Below, piece by piece: positions 7,487 to 16,246 of a stretch of DNA of 64,000 nt. Positions within the stretch are counted from its first letter, which is position 1, and each line of letters opens with the position of its first letter. Both the position numbers and the translations under genes were made by a program. This DNA is from Clostridiales bacterium (lineage in GTDB: Bacteria > Bacillota > Clostridia > Oscillospirales > Butyricicoccaceae), in contig SFJM01000010.1 in assembly GCA_004555915.1 (NCBI GenBank), positions 1-64,000 of the forward strand. The letters run 5' to 3'. The notes below the pieces were generated by a model that worked only from the letters and a program-made list of their open reading frames with translations, was not told the DNA's origin and made no database searches.

Positions 7487-8620
7487 TTAGCCCATTTCAG
7501 AGACCTTGACCCATCTGCCTTCCTTTGCAGAGGTAGCCATTGCTTCCAGAATCTTGTCTACTTCGTGGCCATATGCCATGTCGATGGCAACATCGCGGTC
7601 CTCCGTGATGGCGGTCAGGATGTCATGTGCCTGAATGGACATGATCTCATTGTAAGCAATGCCCTGCTCGTCGGTGCCGCAGAAGTTTGCATAATCGCCG
7701 TTGCGAGTGTTGCCCTTGATGATCTTGTAGCCGCGCTCCTTCGGATCGCAGTCGTTGGAGTAATACAGCAGTTCGTTGATGCGGGTCATTTCGAACTTCA
7801 CACTGCCCTTGCTGCCCTGAATCTCATATGCAAGGCTGACCGGACGTGCAACAGAAACACGGCTGGAGGACATGGAGCCAATGCGTCCATCCTCATACTT
7901 CACGATAACATAAATCTGGTCATCGGTATCAATATCCAGGGTCTTGGTGGTATCACGGGCATCCGGACGCTTGTTGTACGGGGTATCCCAGGATGCGAAA
8001 ACTTCTACGATCTTCTTGCCGACGATCATGTCAGACAGGCTGACAACATGTGCAGTCAGATCACCCAGCGCACCGGTACCAGCGGTTGCTGCCAGCTGTC
8101 TCCAGGTTGCCGGTGTATTCGGGTCTGCGCAGTAGGAGCAGTCGAACTCGCCGCGGAAGGTAACGAAATCACCCAGCTTGCCGGATTCCATCAGTTCCTT
8201 TGCCAGGATATTTGCCGGGCATTTGGTGTAAATAAAGTCAACCAGAGTCTTAACGCCTGCTTCCTTTACAGCGTCAACCATCTTCTGGCCCTCTTCCAGT
8301 GTGTTTGCCATCGGCTTCTCACACAGAATATGCTTGCCTGCCTTCGCTGCTGCGATGGCAATTTCAGCATGGGTGAAGTTCGGGGTTGCAATGATAACCA
8401 GATCAACGTCCGGATCATTGACAACATCATGCCAGTCGGTGGTAACCTTCTTGTAGCCAAAGCGCTCTGCTGCCAGCTGAGCAGCCTTCTCGTTTACGTC
8501 TGCTACGATCTCAAATACCGGCTCAACATCGTGATATGCCTGACGTACATTTGTCAGACCGATGGAATGAAAGCTACCCATCCAGTTGGAGCCGCAAAGG
8601 CCGATTCTAACCTGCTTCAT
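7487..8620 (-). CDS. Gfo/Idh/MocA family NAD(P)-dependent oxidoreductase (cyclitol or sugar dehydrogenase)
   Basis: A 377-residue protein. The N-terminal Rossmann fold (IGLCGSNWMGSFHS) and the EKPMANT motif near residue 100 mark the Gfo/Idh/MocA family; the C-terminal half is the substrate domain with the GDLTAHVVSLSD helix that carries a catalytic His. Members oxidise hydroxyl groups of inositols, sugars or glycosides to ketones. It follows the TIM-barrel gene at 8673 by 52 bases on the same strand, so the two form one unit. AAGGAG precedes ATG 8620. The substrate is uncertain: inositol dehydrogenase or glycoside 3-dehydrogenase are both possible. Confidence 0.85.
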   Translation of the reverse strand: MKQVRIGLCGSNWMGSFHSIGLTNVRQAYHDVEPVFEIVADVNEKAAQLAAERFGYKKVTTDWHDVVNDPDVDLVIIATPNFTHAEIAIAAAKAGKHILCEKPMANTLEEGQKMVDAVKEAGVKTLVDFIYTKCPANILAKELMESGKLGDFVTFRGEFDCSYCADPNTPATWRQLAATAGTGALGDLTAHVVSLSDMIVGKKIVEVFASWDTPYNKRPDARDTTKTLDIDTDDQIYVIVKYEDGRIGSMSSSRVSVARPVSLAYEIQGSKGSVKFEMTRINELLYYSNDCDPKERGYKIIKGNTRNGDYANFCGTDEQGIAYNEIMSIQAHDILTAITEDRDVAIDMAYGHEVDKILEAMATSAKEGRWVKVSEMG

Positions 8621-8672
8621 AATGATTTCTCCTTTACTATCAATGTGTATCGTTGTATTTTATGAAAATATA

Positions 8673-9605
8673 TCAGATGTCGTATCCAATACCCTTCAGG
8701 TATTCTACACTTGCCTTGACATTGGCAAGGCTGTTTTCTACATTGCGCGGATCACATTCCTGCTCAATGGTAATGTATCCGTTATAGTTGATTTCAGCCA
8801 GAACGTCAGCGATAGCCTTGTAATCCAGCATACCCTTGCCGATCGGGCACATGGAACCCTTTGCACAGCCCTCAAAGAAGCGGATGTGCTCGCCCATAAC
8901 CTCATCATAGACCTTCTTGTCAATATCCTTGAAATGGACATAATCCAGACGATCCTTGTACTTTCTCAGCCATTCTACCGGATCCATGCCTGCATAGGTC
9001 AGATGACCGGTATCCAGGACGAAGCCTGCCAGGTCGTTGGGGATTTCTTCTGCCAGACGGTCAATTTCATCTGCAAATTCGATGTAACCGCCGCAATGCG
9101 GATGCAGTACTGGACGAACGCCGTAGCTGTTAGCCTTTTCACAGATTCCCTTGAAGTGGGAGATCAGCTTGGCCCAGCCAGCATCATCCAGACGCGGGGA
9201 ACGGTCGGAATGACCTGCGCCATAGTCACGCTCATCCGAGCTGAAAAAGTCCATGACGGTCAGATACGGAGTCGGCCAGCGCTGGCCATCTTCACGCGGC
9301 AGCGGCGGCAGCTTGGTAATCAGCGAGCAAATGCCGTCGACCTGCTTCAGAATCTTTTCATAGTTCTCATCGCTGAGGCAATCATCAAAAACCGTGCCGG
9401 CAACGATGGACAGATTGTTCTTGTTCAGCTCCTCGGTAACTGCTTCAATATCATCAGTCGGAATCCATCCGTTCGGTCCCAACTCAATTGCCCGATAGCC
9501 TGCCTCATGTGCCTCGCGCAGTACGCGCTGGTAAGTAGGGAGATTCGGGTTTGTGATGTCATCGACACCCCAGCAGCAGGGAGCGCCACATATTTTGATT
9601 CCCAT
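8673..9605 (-). CDS. TIM-barrel sugar isomerase/epimerase-like protein, IolE-type
   Basis: A 310-residue xylose-isomerase-like TIM barrel. The pattern ICGAPCCWGVDD at the start, HPHCGGYIEF, LDTGHLTYAG, VHFKDID and the final ITIEQECDP resembles IolE (2-keto-myo-inositol dehydratase), with Glu, Asp, His and Glu metal ligands. It would act on the keto product of the downstream oxidoreductase. AGGAGG precedes ATG 9605. A related role in C-glycoside or 3-keto-sugar cleavage cannot be ruled out, because those enzymes share fold and partner. Confidence 0.8.
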   Translation of the reverse strand: MGIKICGAPCCWGVDDITNPNLPTYQRVLREAHEAGYRAIELGPNGWIPTDDIEAVTEELNKNNLSIVAGTVFDDCLSDENYEKILKQVDGICSLITKLPPLPREDGQRWPTPYLTVMDFFSSDERDYGAGHSDRSPRLDDAGWAKLISHFKGICEKANSYGVRPVLHPHCGGYIEFADEIDRLAEEIPNDLAGFVLDTGHLTYAGMDPVEWLRKYKDRLDYVHFKDIDKKVYDEVMGEHIRFFEGCAKGSMCPIGKGMLDYKAIADVLAEINYNGYITIEQECDPRNVENSLANVKASVEYLKGIGYDI

Positions 9606-10056
9606 ATTTTTCCTCCTGTGTCGTTTTTTCTTTGTGTTTCTTACGATGGTAATAGTTTACCAGACCCCCCGAAATGTTTCTTTCAACATCTTGACTTTTG
9701 TCACTTTGCACAGAGAACGCCTGTTTTTCTCGTTTTTTGTTGAATTTACACACAAATCATCGCGTAAATCCAGGGACTGGAAAATGATATCGTCCCGTAG
9801 CCGGGCGGTATGATCGAACATGTTTGACCGTTTTTTAGATTTTCCGCTTTTCTATGAAGCAAAGGCCTGCTTTCATGCTGTCTCCGACTGTCCGGCAAGC
9901 GGAACTTTTCTTCAATTGTTAAATTTCTTGCTTTTTTTGCATGGAATGACTGGCATTCCGACGCAGGCTATGTTATTTTGTAGATATTCTTATCCCATCG
10001 CTACTGGATGGTGTATCTGGTTTCGTTCTACATATATTGTTCCAAGGAGGCACAGC
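9606..10056. promoter_or_regulatory. 451-base divergent intergenic region with small inverted repeats
   Basis: No gene is visible. For the minus unit an extended -10, TGGTAAACT, overlaps the inverted repeat GGTAA-4-TTACC at 9648-9661. For regulator 2 an inverted repeat GGAATG-5-CATTCC lies at 9943-9959, about 100 bases before the start. Both are plausible AraC-type binding sites, but neither is long enough to be certain. Confidence 0.35.
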
Positions 10057-10893
10057 ATGAAAGAAGCTATCGCGACTTTGTCTGCAAAGTTTGTGAATAT
10101 GCACTTTGTAAATGAAAAATACCATAAAGACCATTCGCAGCTCATGCATCGGCATGATGATGTCCTGGAGCTGCTCTATATTATGCATGGTGATGGACAA
10201 TATATTGTCAACGGGAAGGTGTATCCGATTCAGCCCGGAAATCTGATTATCTGTAACGCTGGCGTGATGCACGGTGAAGCGCCGTATCTGAAGCATTGCG
10301 CGGAGAGTTACTGTCTTGTCCTGAAGGATCTGTCTTTGCCGGAGCTTCCGCCCAATACGCTCTCAAAGCCTTCCGATCCTCCGGTATACTATTTTTCGGA
10401 GGATCGATCTGCAGTGGAACATATTATACTGGCACTGGATGAGCAGCGCACACAATCCCCGGAATTCAGCAGCGTCTGCAACCTGCTTGCCAATGCACTG
10501 CTGAACCTTGTTTATGTAAAAATCGTCAGCCGCAAGAAGACAGGCACGTTGATTCAGAAAAATAACGAGGAATTCATTCAGAATATTCTGCAGTTTCTGG
10601 ATGAACATTATCAGGAATCCATCTCCCTCCAGGAACTGGGGAAGGAATTCCATATCAGCCCATCCCATCTGTCTCATATTTTTAAAACAGAAATTGGCCT
10701 GCCGCCGATGAAATATCTGATGAACCGGAAAATCGGTGAATCTCAGAATCTGCTGATGAATACCAGCCTGCCGATTTCTGAAATCAGCGACAGCCTTGGG
10801 TTTAATGACAACGGCCATTTCAGCCGTACTTTTAAAAAATATATTGGTGTCACTCCATCAAAATATCGACAGTATTTTCGAAGTTCAAAATAA
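10057..10893 (+). CDS. AraC family transcriptional regulator with N-terminal cupin (regulator 2)
   Basis: A 278-residue protein with a cupin sensor (HRHDDVLELLYIMHGDGQY, near residue 30) and a C-terminal double helix-turn-helix (LGKEFHISPSHLSHIFKTEI and ISDSLGFNDNGHFSRTFKKY). ATG 10057 follows a perfect AAGGAGG at 6 bases; a longer in-frame reading from 9820 has no ribosome site and reads like non-coding sequence. It sits between the divergent dehydratase unit and the downstream isomerase-iolG-symporter unit, so it is well placed to control either or both. Confidence 0.9.
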   Translation: MKEAIATLSAKFVNMHFVNEKYHKDHSQLMHRHDDVLELLYIMHGDGQYIVNGKVYPIQPGNLIICNAGVMHGEAPYLKHCAESYCLVLKDLSLPELPPNTLSKPSDPPVYYFSEDRSAVEHIILALDEQRTQSPEFSSVCNLLANALLNLVYVKIVSRKKTGTLIQKNNEEFIQNILQFLDEHYQESISLQELGKEFHISPSHLSHIFKTEIGLPPMKYLMNRKIGESQNLLMNTSLPISEISDSLGFNDNGHFSRTFKKYIGVTPSKYRQYFRSSK

Positions 10894-10913
10894 TATCATT
10901 TATGCTCTGTTTT

Positions 10914-10946
10914 AAGGGAAGCGCAAAAACCGCTTCCCTTTTTTTG
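10914..10946 (+). terminator. Terminator of regulator 2
   Basis: AAGGGAAGCG (10914-10923) and CGCTTCCCTT (10931-10940) pair perfectly, followed by a run of T residues to 10945. It separates regulator 2 from the isomerase unit. Confidence 0.85.
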
Positions 10947-11142
10947 TATGTTTTCGACAAAAATAACCGGGAGGTTTTCGGCCTCCAAAGCAAGAAAATA
11001 CAAATCCCAAAGCAATCCGTAGAGAAATTCCATAAAAATCAGACAAGAATTTCCTAACGTTTGCTGTATTTTTTCCATATAATAGACTCATAAAGCGAAT
11101 ACAGCAAAACAAAGGAAAAAGTTGTGAAAAGGAGGAAATATT

Positions 11143-11964
11143 ATGAAAAACATCAAGATTGGCGCATGTGATTGGGCACTTCCCGGCTCTGGTCTGTACG
11201 CAACACAGATTGCGGCTTCTGTCGGTCTGGATGCTCTGTCCCTGAAAATCGGACTATATGAAAACGATTACCCGATTACCCACACAGAAATGCAAAAAAT
11301 CTATCTGAGTGAGCAGCAAAAGTACGGCATTGAGTACTGTGCCATCGCGCTGAATGATTTCGACAACATCCCGATGCATGCACGGGAAGGCACAAAGGAA
11401 TACAACATTGTGTGGGATCTTCTCAAGAGGGCTGTCCCCACAGCAAAGGCACTCGGCGTAAAAATCATCCAGGTTCCCGGCTTTGCAGCCAGCGAGATCC
11501 GGTCAGAAGCTGATATGCAGCACAGTGCACGGGCATTCCAGTACCTCTGTGATGCCGCAGGTGAATACGGCATCTCGGTTGCAGGCGAAAACCTCATGAC
11601 AGAATCTGAATTCAAGACGCTGCATGAGATGGTAGATCGCAAGAATTTCTATCTGTATTTCGACAGCCAGAATTACAATGTATTCCGCGGCTATTCGGAA
11701 ACGGAGATTCTGGAAGGGCTGTATCCATATATGTGCAATCAGCTGCATGTAAAGGACGGCGAGGAAATGAGCGGCGGACTTCTCGGCACCGGCCCCTCCC
11801 GCTTCTTTGATACAATGGACTGGCTGGACAAGCATGATTATACCGGTTATATCCTGCTGGAAAATTACTATGACCAGCTTCCGCTCCGTCTGCAGGGGGA
11901 AAACCCGTACGATCTGCTTCGGCAGGACATTGCAATCCTGAAAAAGGCAATTCAGTCAAAGTGA
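11143..11964 (+). CDS. TIM-barrel sugar phosphate isomerase/epimerase family protein
   Basis: A 273-residue xylose-isomerase-like barrel: ACDWALPG at the start, IIQVPGFAAS, VAGENLM, YFDSQNYN, QLHVKDG and the last strand YILLENYYDQLP. The Glu, Asp and His positions typical of metal-binding epimerases are present. AAGGAGG precedes ATG 11143, and a TATAAT (11078-11083) lies about 60 bases upstream. It begins a three-gene unit with the iolG-like gene and the sodium symporter. The reaction is likely epimerisation or dehydration of a keto-inositol or keto-sugar. Confidence 0.8.
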   Translation: MKNIKIGACDWALPGSGLYATQIAASVGLDALSLKIGLYENDYPITHTEMQKIYLSEQQKYGIEYCAIALNDFDNIPMHAREGTKEYNIVWDLLKRAVPTAKALGVKIIQVPGFAASEIRSEADMQHSARAFQYLCDAAGEYGISVAGENLMTESEFKTLHEMVDRKNFYLYFDSQNYNVFRGYSETEILEGLYPYMCNQLHVKDGEEMSGGLLGTGPSRFFDTMDWLDKHDYTGYILLENYYDQLPLRLQGENPYDLLRQDIAILKKAIQSK

Positions 11965-12007
11965 ATTCCATGTTGAATTCTTTGTAATACGAAAGGAGAA
12001 AATGATT

Positions 12008-13015
12008 ATGAAAGTAGCAGTTATTGGCGCAGGACGTATTGGCCGCGTACACATCGAAAACATCAGCACAGGTGTCCGTGAGATGGAGATCAAGACAGTT
12101 GCTGATCCGTTCCTGAACGACGATGCAGTTGCATTTTGCAATAGCTTTGGTATCACAAACGTTACCAAGGATGTGGATTCCGTTTTTGCAGACCCGGAAA
12201 TCGAGGCAGTTCTGATCTGTTCCTCCACCGACACCCATGCAGACCTGATTATGCAGGCTTGTGAAGCTGGCAAGCACATCTTCTGCGAGAAGCCGGTTGA
12301 TCACGACGTAAAGCGTGTACGCATGGCTCTGGATGCTGTCAAGAAGGCTGGTGTAAAGCTGCAGATCGGCTTTGTCCGCCGCTTCGACCACAACCATCGC
12401 GGCGTATATGATGCAGTTCGCAGCGGCAAGATTGGCACGCCGCATATTCTGAAGATCAGCTCCCGCGATCCTCAGCCGCCTACGATTGAATATGTTCGCC
12501 GCTCCGGTGGTATCTTCTATGATATGATGATCCATGACTTCGACATGATCCGCTTCCTGGCTGGCTGCGAAGTTACCGAAGTTTATGCAAAGGGTGCCGT
12601 TCTGGTTGATCCGGCAATTGGCGCTGAGGGCGACGTCGATACCGCACTGGTTACGCTGACCTTTGAAAATGGCGCAATTGGTGTTATTGACAACAGCCGT
12701 CAGGCAGTTTACGGCTATGACCAGAGACTGGAAGTATTCGGTTCCGAAGGCTCTGTCCAGGACGAAAACGATATCCCCAACACCGTTGTTGTATCCCGTA
12801 CAGACGGTACCTCCTACGGCACCTGCTACAAGGTTATGTGGGATCGCTATACGCAGGCATTCATTGATGAGATGAAGGCATTTGCTGATGCTGTCATCAA
12901 CGACAAGGTTCCGCCGGTAACCGATCTCGACGGCCTGTACCCGGTACTGATGGCAGCTGCTGCCAACAAGTCCATCAAGGAAGGTCGCCCGGTTAAGATT
13001 TCCGAGGTTGAGTAA
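12008..13015 (+). CDS. iolG: Inositol 2-dehydrogenase-like Gfo/Idh/MocA oxidoreductase
   Basis: A 335-residue protein. The N-terminal VAVIGAGRIGRVH is the NAD-binding loop, EKPVDHD carries the catalytic Lys, and GGIFYDMMIHDFDMIRFL contains the Asp-x-x-x-His pair used by inositol dehydrogenases. The sequence is much closer to classic IolG than the 7487 gene is. ATG 12008 is chosen over ATG 12002 because AAGGAG is only 3 bases from the latter. It lies 43 bases after the isomerase gene. The unit has no iolB, iolC, iolD or iolJ, so it may interconvert inositol isomers rather than break the ring. Confidence 0.8.
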   Translation: MKVAVIGAGRIGRVHIENISTGVREMEIKTVADPFLNDDAVAFCNSFGITNVTKDVDSVFADPEIEAVLICSSTDTHADLIMQACEAGKHIFCEKPVDHDVKRVRMALDAVKKAGVKLQIGFVRRFDHNHRGVYDAVRSGKIGTPHILKISSRDPQPPTIEYVRRSGGIFYDMMIHDFDMIRFLAGCEVTEVYAKGAVLVDPAIGAEGDVDTALVTLTFENGAIGVIDNSRQAVYGYDQRLEVFGSEGSVQDENDIPNTVVVSRTDGTSYGTCYKVMWDRYTQAFIDEMKAFADAVINDKVPPVTDLDGLYPVLMAAAANKSIKEGRPVKISEVE

Positions 13016-13083
13016 GATTCTTTCAGCTTCAGCTGTTTGATACATACCTGTTTCGTATATCAATATTGATATATATCCTTGTC

Positions 13084-13119
13084 TCCCGTGTCCGGTACAG
13101 CCAAGTACCGGATACGGGA
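13084..13119 (+). other. 15-bp intergenic stem-loop without a T tract
   Basis: TCCCGTGTCCGGTAC (13084-13098) pairs with GTACCGGATACGGGA (13105-13119) over all 15 positions with one G-U pair and a 6-base loop. No T run follows on either strand, so it is not a normal terminator. It could protect the 3' end of the upstream iolG-like mRNA. Confidence 0.6.
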
Positions 13120-13129
13120 AAAGCCGAGG

Positions 13130-13198
13130 GAAAGATAAATAAGATAGATAAGATAAAAGATAAAATAAGATAAAAAAAGGAAAAGGAAAAGAAAAAAC
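13130..13198 (+). repeat. GATAA-rich, purine-only leader tract before the symporter
   Basis: From 13130 to the start codon nearly every base is A or G plus T in repeated GATAA/GATAG units, about seven copies, ending in AAAGGAAAAGGAAAAG that includes the ribosome site. Such a strand stays unstructured. The tract is unlike any other leader in this window. Confidence 0.55.
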
Positions 13199-14848
13199 AT
13201 GCTTTGGACAGTAATAACATTTGTCGGCTTTACCGTTTTGGTTGCCGTTATCGCTTATTTAAAAACCAAAGGCGATGACCAGACAACTGCAGAGGGCTAT
13301 TTCCTCGCAGGACGTGGTCTGCCTGGTATCGTCATTGCAGGTTCCCTGCTTCTGACAAATATTTCAGCCGAACAGCTCGTAGGTACCAATGGCCAGACAT
13401 GGTCTACCAACATGAGCCCGATGGCATATGAGGTTGTTGCAGCCTGTGCCCTGATTTTTATGGCACTTTATTTCGCACCACGTTATCTGAAGAGCGGTGT
13501 TGCAACAGTTCCACAGATGTTGGGCATTCGCTATGACCGTTCCACCAAGCTGTGGTTTTCCATCGCTTACATCGGCCTGTACCTGATCGTACAGCTTCCG
13601 GTTATCCTGTATTCCGGTTCTCTGGTATTTGAGAATATTTTCGGTTTATCCAGCATTCTGGGCTGCACAAAGTTCCAGTCTGTCATTATTCTTTGCATTG
13701 CAATTAGCATCATCGGTTCTCTGTACGCTATCTTTGGCGGACTGAAGGCCGTTGCTGTATCTGATACTGTAAACGGTGCTCTGTTGATTGTCGGCGGCTT
13801 TATGATTCCGTTTATCGCACTGCACGTACTGGGTGTTGCTTCCGGTTCTGAGGGCCTTGCAATCGGCGATGGCTTCCGTTATCTGGTAGAAAACTACCCG
13901 GAAAAGCTGAATTCCGTCTCCGCTGCAAATGTCGAGGCTCCGGCTGTTCCATGGCCCACCGTATTCACTGGTCTTGCATTCCTCTGCATCCAGTCCTGGT
14001 GTACCCATCAGTCCTTCATCCAGCGTGTACTCGCTGCTGACGGTCTGAAAGAAGCACAGAAGGGCGCTCTGTTCTGTGCATTCATGAAGACTCTGGGCTT
14101 CCTGTATCTGGCTCTGCCGGGCGTTATCGCTTATGCACTGTTTGAGGTTCAGGGCAATCAGGTTAACACCATGGATGACGCATATCCGCAGCTGGTTGCT
14201 CAGGTTGTTCCGGCTCCGCTCATGGGCTTCTTCGCAGCAGTTATGTTCGGTGCCATCATTTCTTCGTTCAATTCCGTTCTGAACTCCATTAACACCATGT
14301 TTACCATGGATATTTACGCAGATTTTATCAACCCGAATGGAGATGGTCCCAAGCTGGTTAAGGTCGGTAAGCAGGCTGGCGTTGTCTTCGCTGTCATCAC
14401 CACCTGTGTTGGCCCGATGATCTATTTCTTCCCGGGCGGTCTGAAGACCTTCCTGGATTCTCTGGTCATGCTGATCGGTCTGCCGGTGCTGTCCGGTATC
14501 TTCGGCGGTTTCGTGTTCAAGTATCTGCCGAAATATGCAGCGAAGTTCATTCTGGTCTTCCATATCGTCTTCTATGGTGCATTCCTTATCCTTGCTCCGC
14601 AGTATCCGACCGGCGGCGACATGCATTATCTGTATGCGATCACCGTACTTCTGCCGATTGAAATTCTGATCATGTTCATCATGAACTGCATGAATAAGAA
14701 TAAGGCTGGTGTGGAAGCCTGGGTTCAGGAAGATGTCAAGGCAGTCGATATGACCCCGTGGAAATATCGCTGGGTAGCTGCTGCCATTGTTGTCATCGGT
14801 GTTCTCGCAGTATACGCATTCTTCTCTCCGCTTGGCGTAGGCGGCTAA
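13199..14848 (+). CDS. Sodium:solute symporter family transporter (SSS/SLC5)
   Basis: A 549-residue membrane protein with about 13-14 hydrophobic helices. The early motif AEGYFLAGRGLPG, LLLTNISAEQLVGTNGQ in helix 1-2 and GAIISSFNSVLNS in the middle are typical of SSS symporters that import sugars, inositols or acids with Na+. It is the last gene of the isomerase-iolG unit, 183 bases after iolG. The neighbours suggest a cyclitol or monosaccharide substrate. The ribosome site lies in the purine tract before ATG 13199. Confidence 0.88.
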   Translation: MLWTVITFVGFTVLVAVIAYLKTKGDDQTTAEGYFLAGRGLPGIVIAGSLLLTNISAEQLVGTNGQTWSTNMSPMAYEVVAACALIFMALYFAPRYLKSGVATVPQMLGIRYDRSTKLWFSIAYIGLYLIVQLPVILYSGSLVFENIFGLSSILGCTKFQSVIILCIAISIIGSLYAIFGGLKAVAVSDTVNGALLIVGGFMIPFIALHVLGVASGSEGLAIGDGFRYLVENYPEKLNSVSAANVEAPAVPWPTVFTGLAFLCIQSWCTHQSFIQRVLAADGLKEAQKGALFCAFMKTLGFLYLALPGVIAYALFEVQGNQVNTMDDAYPQLVAQVVPAPLMGFFAAVMFGAIISSFNSVLNSINTMFTMDIYADFINPNGDGPKLVKVGKQAGVVFAVITTCVGPMIYFFPGGLKTFLDSLVMLIGLPVLSGIFGGFVFKYLPKYAAKFILVFHIVFYGAFLILAPQYPTGGDMHYLYAITVLLPIEILIMFIMNCMNKNKAGVEAWVQEDVKAVDMTPWKYRWVAAAIVVIGVLAVYAFFSPLGVGG

Positions 14849-14903
14849 TCCATTCACATAAAACTATCTCTTTCTTTCAATACTTTTTTCAACTCTTTCA
14901 TCG

Positions 14904-14942
14904 CCGGCATCCCATTTTCACGGGATGCCGGTACTTTTTTTG
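14904..14942 (+). terminator. Terminator of the symporter unit
   Basis: CCGGCATCCC (14904-14913) and GGGATGCCGG (14922-14931) pair over 10 bp, then TAC and seven or more T residues. A second weaker hairpin at about 14967-14996 with a CCTTTTATT tail may serve the convergent gene. Confidence 0.85.
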
Positions 14943-15043
14943 TCCCTCTGCTTTTCCGCAAAGCAAGCAAAGGCACCTGCCATTGCTGACAGATGCCCTT
15001 TTATTGTTGTGATTTGTTTACAGCCGGCTCCGGCCTCATTCCT

Positions 15044-16009
15044 TTATAACCGTGGCAAATGTATGTATGGCAGAACCACCCGTCCCCGGTATAGCCCACA
15101 GCAATCATTGATGAGATAATGATCTGCGGCAGAAAACATATTGACATCCAATTTGGCTAATTCGATCTGCTGCAGCGTACAGCCTCGGTCATAGGCTTCA
15201 TCAAAATAGAGGTACTCTCCTCTGGGAATGGCACTGCGCCTCAGCCGGGCTCTTTCCTGGCGTTTTTCATACCCAAGATGATTTGCCGGACCGATTTCAG
15301 CATAATCATCCATTTCCTTGGTGCGCAGCTGCATTTCAATAAAGCACCTGGCAAGCGTATCATAAAAGGTAATATGCAGCGATTGATAGCCAAAGGGCGT
15401 CTGATTCACAATGTAATCCTTGAAGTATGGGCGAACTGCATCATTGAGTTGCGATGACTGTATTGCTTCTCCGGACAGCTCCGCCGTAAAGCCATGCTCC
15501 TCCATAAACCCTACCATTTGGTTGGCAATCTCATAGAGAAGCCTGCATTCCGCCTGATTCTTATCCTCCCCTTCCCTCAGACAGGATTGAGGCAACGAAA
15601 TTACGATACGATAGGCGAGCAAGTCACGTAACAGACTGAGTTTCTGTTTGAGCTCTGAGACTGGCGGGAACGTATCATACTTTTGGTAATAGTCATATAC
15701 ATATTCCACAATATATCCATTAAACTTTCCTTCCGCACGGATTAAGGATTTAATCCGCCCTCTGAACGAAAAGGCTAAATAAGGATATTCCTCTGCCATC
15801 AGGTAGTAGAATTCTCGAATACGTTCAGACTGGGCAGTCAGAAATTCGGTATGCTCCAGTACACCTGTAATCTGCATCAGGAAGTTGGCATGAACCTGGT
15901 CGATTTCATTTTGATTCTGAATGGCAGAGGTATGCAAATCATCCATATACTTATGTAAAATCTGAGGCACTGTATATCCGGAATACAGATAATCATTCAG
16001 CTGAACCAT
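15044..16009 (-). CDS. RelA/SpoT-domain protein, probable (p)ppGpp synthetase-like
   Basis: A 321-residue protein. A synthetase-type fold occupies about residues 75-250: RIKSLIRAEGKFNGY, LLAYRIVIS, FGYQSLHITF with the Tyr, Ser and His of the active site, then IEMQLRTKEMDDYAEIGPANH. There is no HD hydrolase, TGS or ACT domain, so it is a stand-alone synthetase-like protein, longer than typical small alarmone synthetases (about 210-230). The start ATG 16009 follows GGAGAAGGGG; an in-frame TTG at 16027 is possible but overlaps that site. It is beside purine transport and salvage genes. The product may be an alarmone or another modified nucleotide. Confidence 0.75.
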   Translation of the reverse strand: MVQLNDYLYSGYTVPQILHKYMDDLHTSAIQNQNEIDQVHANFLMQITGVLEHTEFLTAQSERIREFYYLMAEEYPYLAFSFRGRIKSLIRAEGKFNGYIVEYVYDYYQKYDTFPPVSELKQKLSLLRDLLAYRIVISLPQSCLREGEDKNQAECRLLYEIANQMVGFMEEHGFTAELSGEAIQSSQLNDAVRPYFKDYIVNQTPFGYQSLHITFYDTLARCFIEMQLRTKEMDDYAEIGPANHLGYEKRQERARLRRSAIPRGEYLYFDEAYDRGCTLQQIELAKLDVNMFSAADHYLINDCCGLYRGRVVLPYIHLPRL

Positions 16010-16160
16010 AGTTAACCCCTTCTCCAATCGCTAAACTGACATGTGTTTGCTTCCGTCATATCTTTCCTTGTATGACTTCTCCCCTTTGTTTATCTATATT
16101 GTAACACAGATTGCAGAAAAAATCATTCCATGGATTTCCAATCCATACAGGAAAGCATAT

Positions 16161-16214
16161 AAAAAAAGACCTTACCCGCTGTACTCGTGATACGAACAGT
16201 AAGTAAGATCTTTT
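16161..16214 (-). terminator. Terminator of the xanthine-type permease gene
   Basis: On the minus strand AAAAGATCTTAC and GTAAGGTCTTTT (16214-16203 and 16175-16164) pair over 12 bp, with further pairing inside, and a run of T residues follows at 16167-16161. It lies about 30 bases after the permease stop. Confidence 0.85.
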
Positions 16215-16246
16215 CAAATACAATAAAAGTTCAAAAACAGAATGGT

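Noticed and set aside
7487..14848. A C-glycoside deglycosylation (Dgp-type) gene cluster as a firm call
   Set aside because: The oxidoreductase and TIM-barrel types fit, but no small DgpB-like partner gene is present, so it stays only as an alternative.
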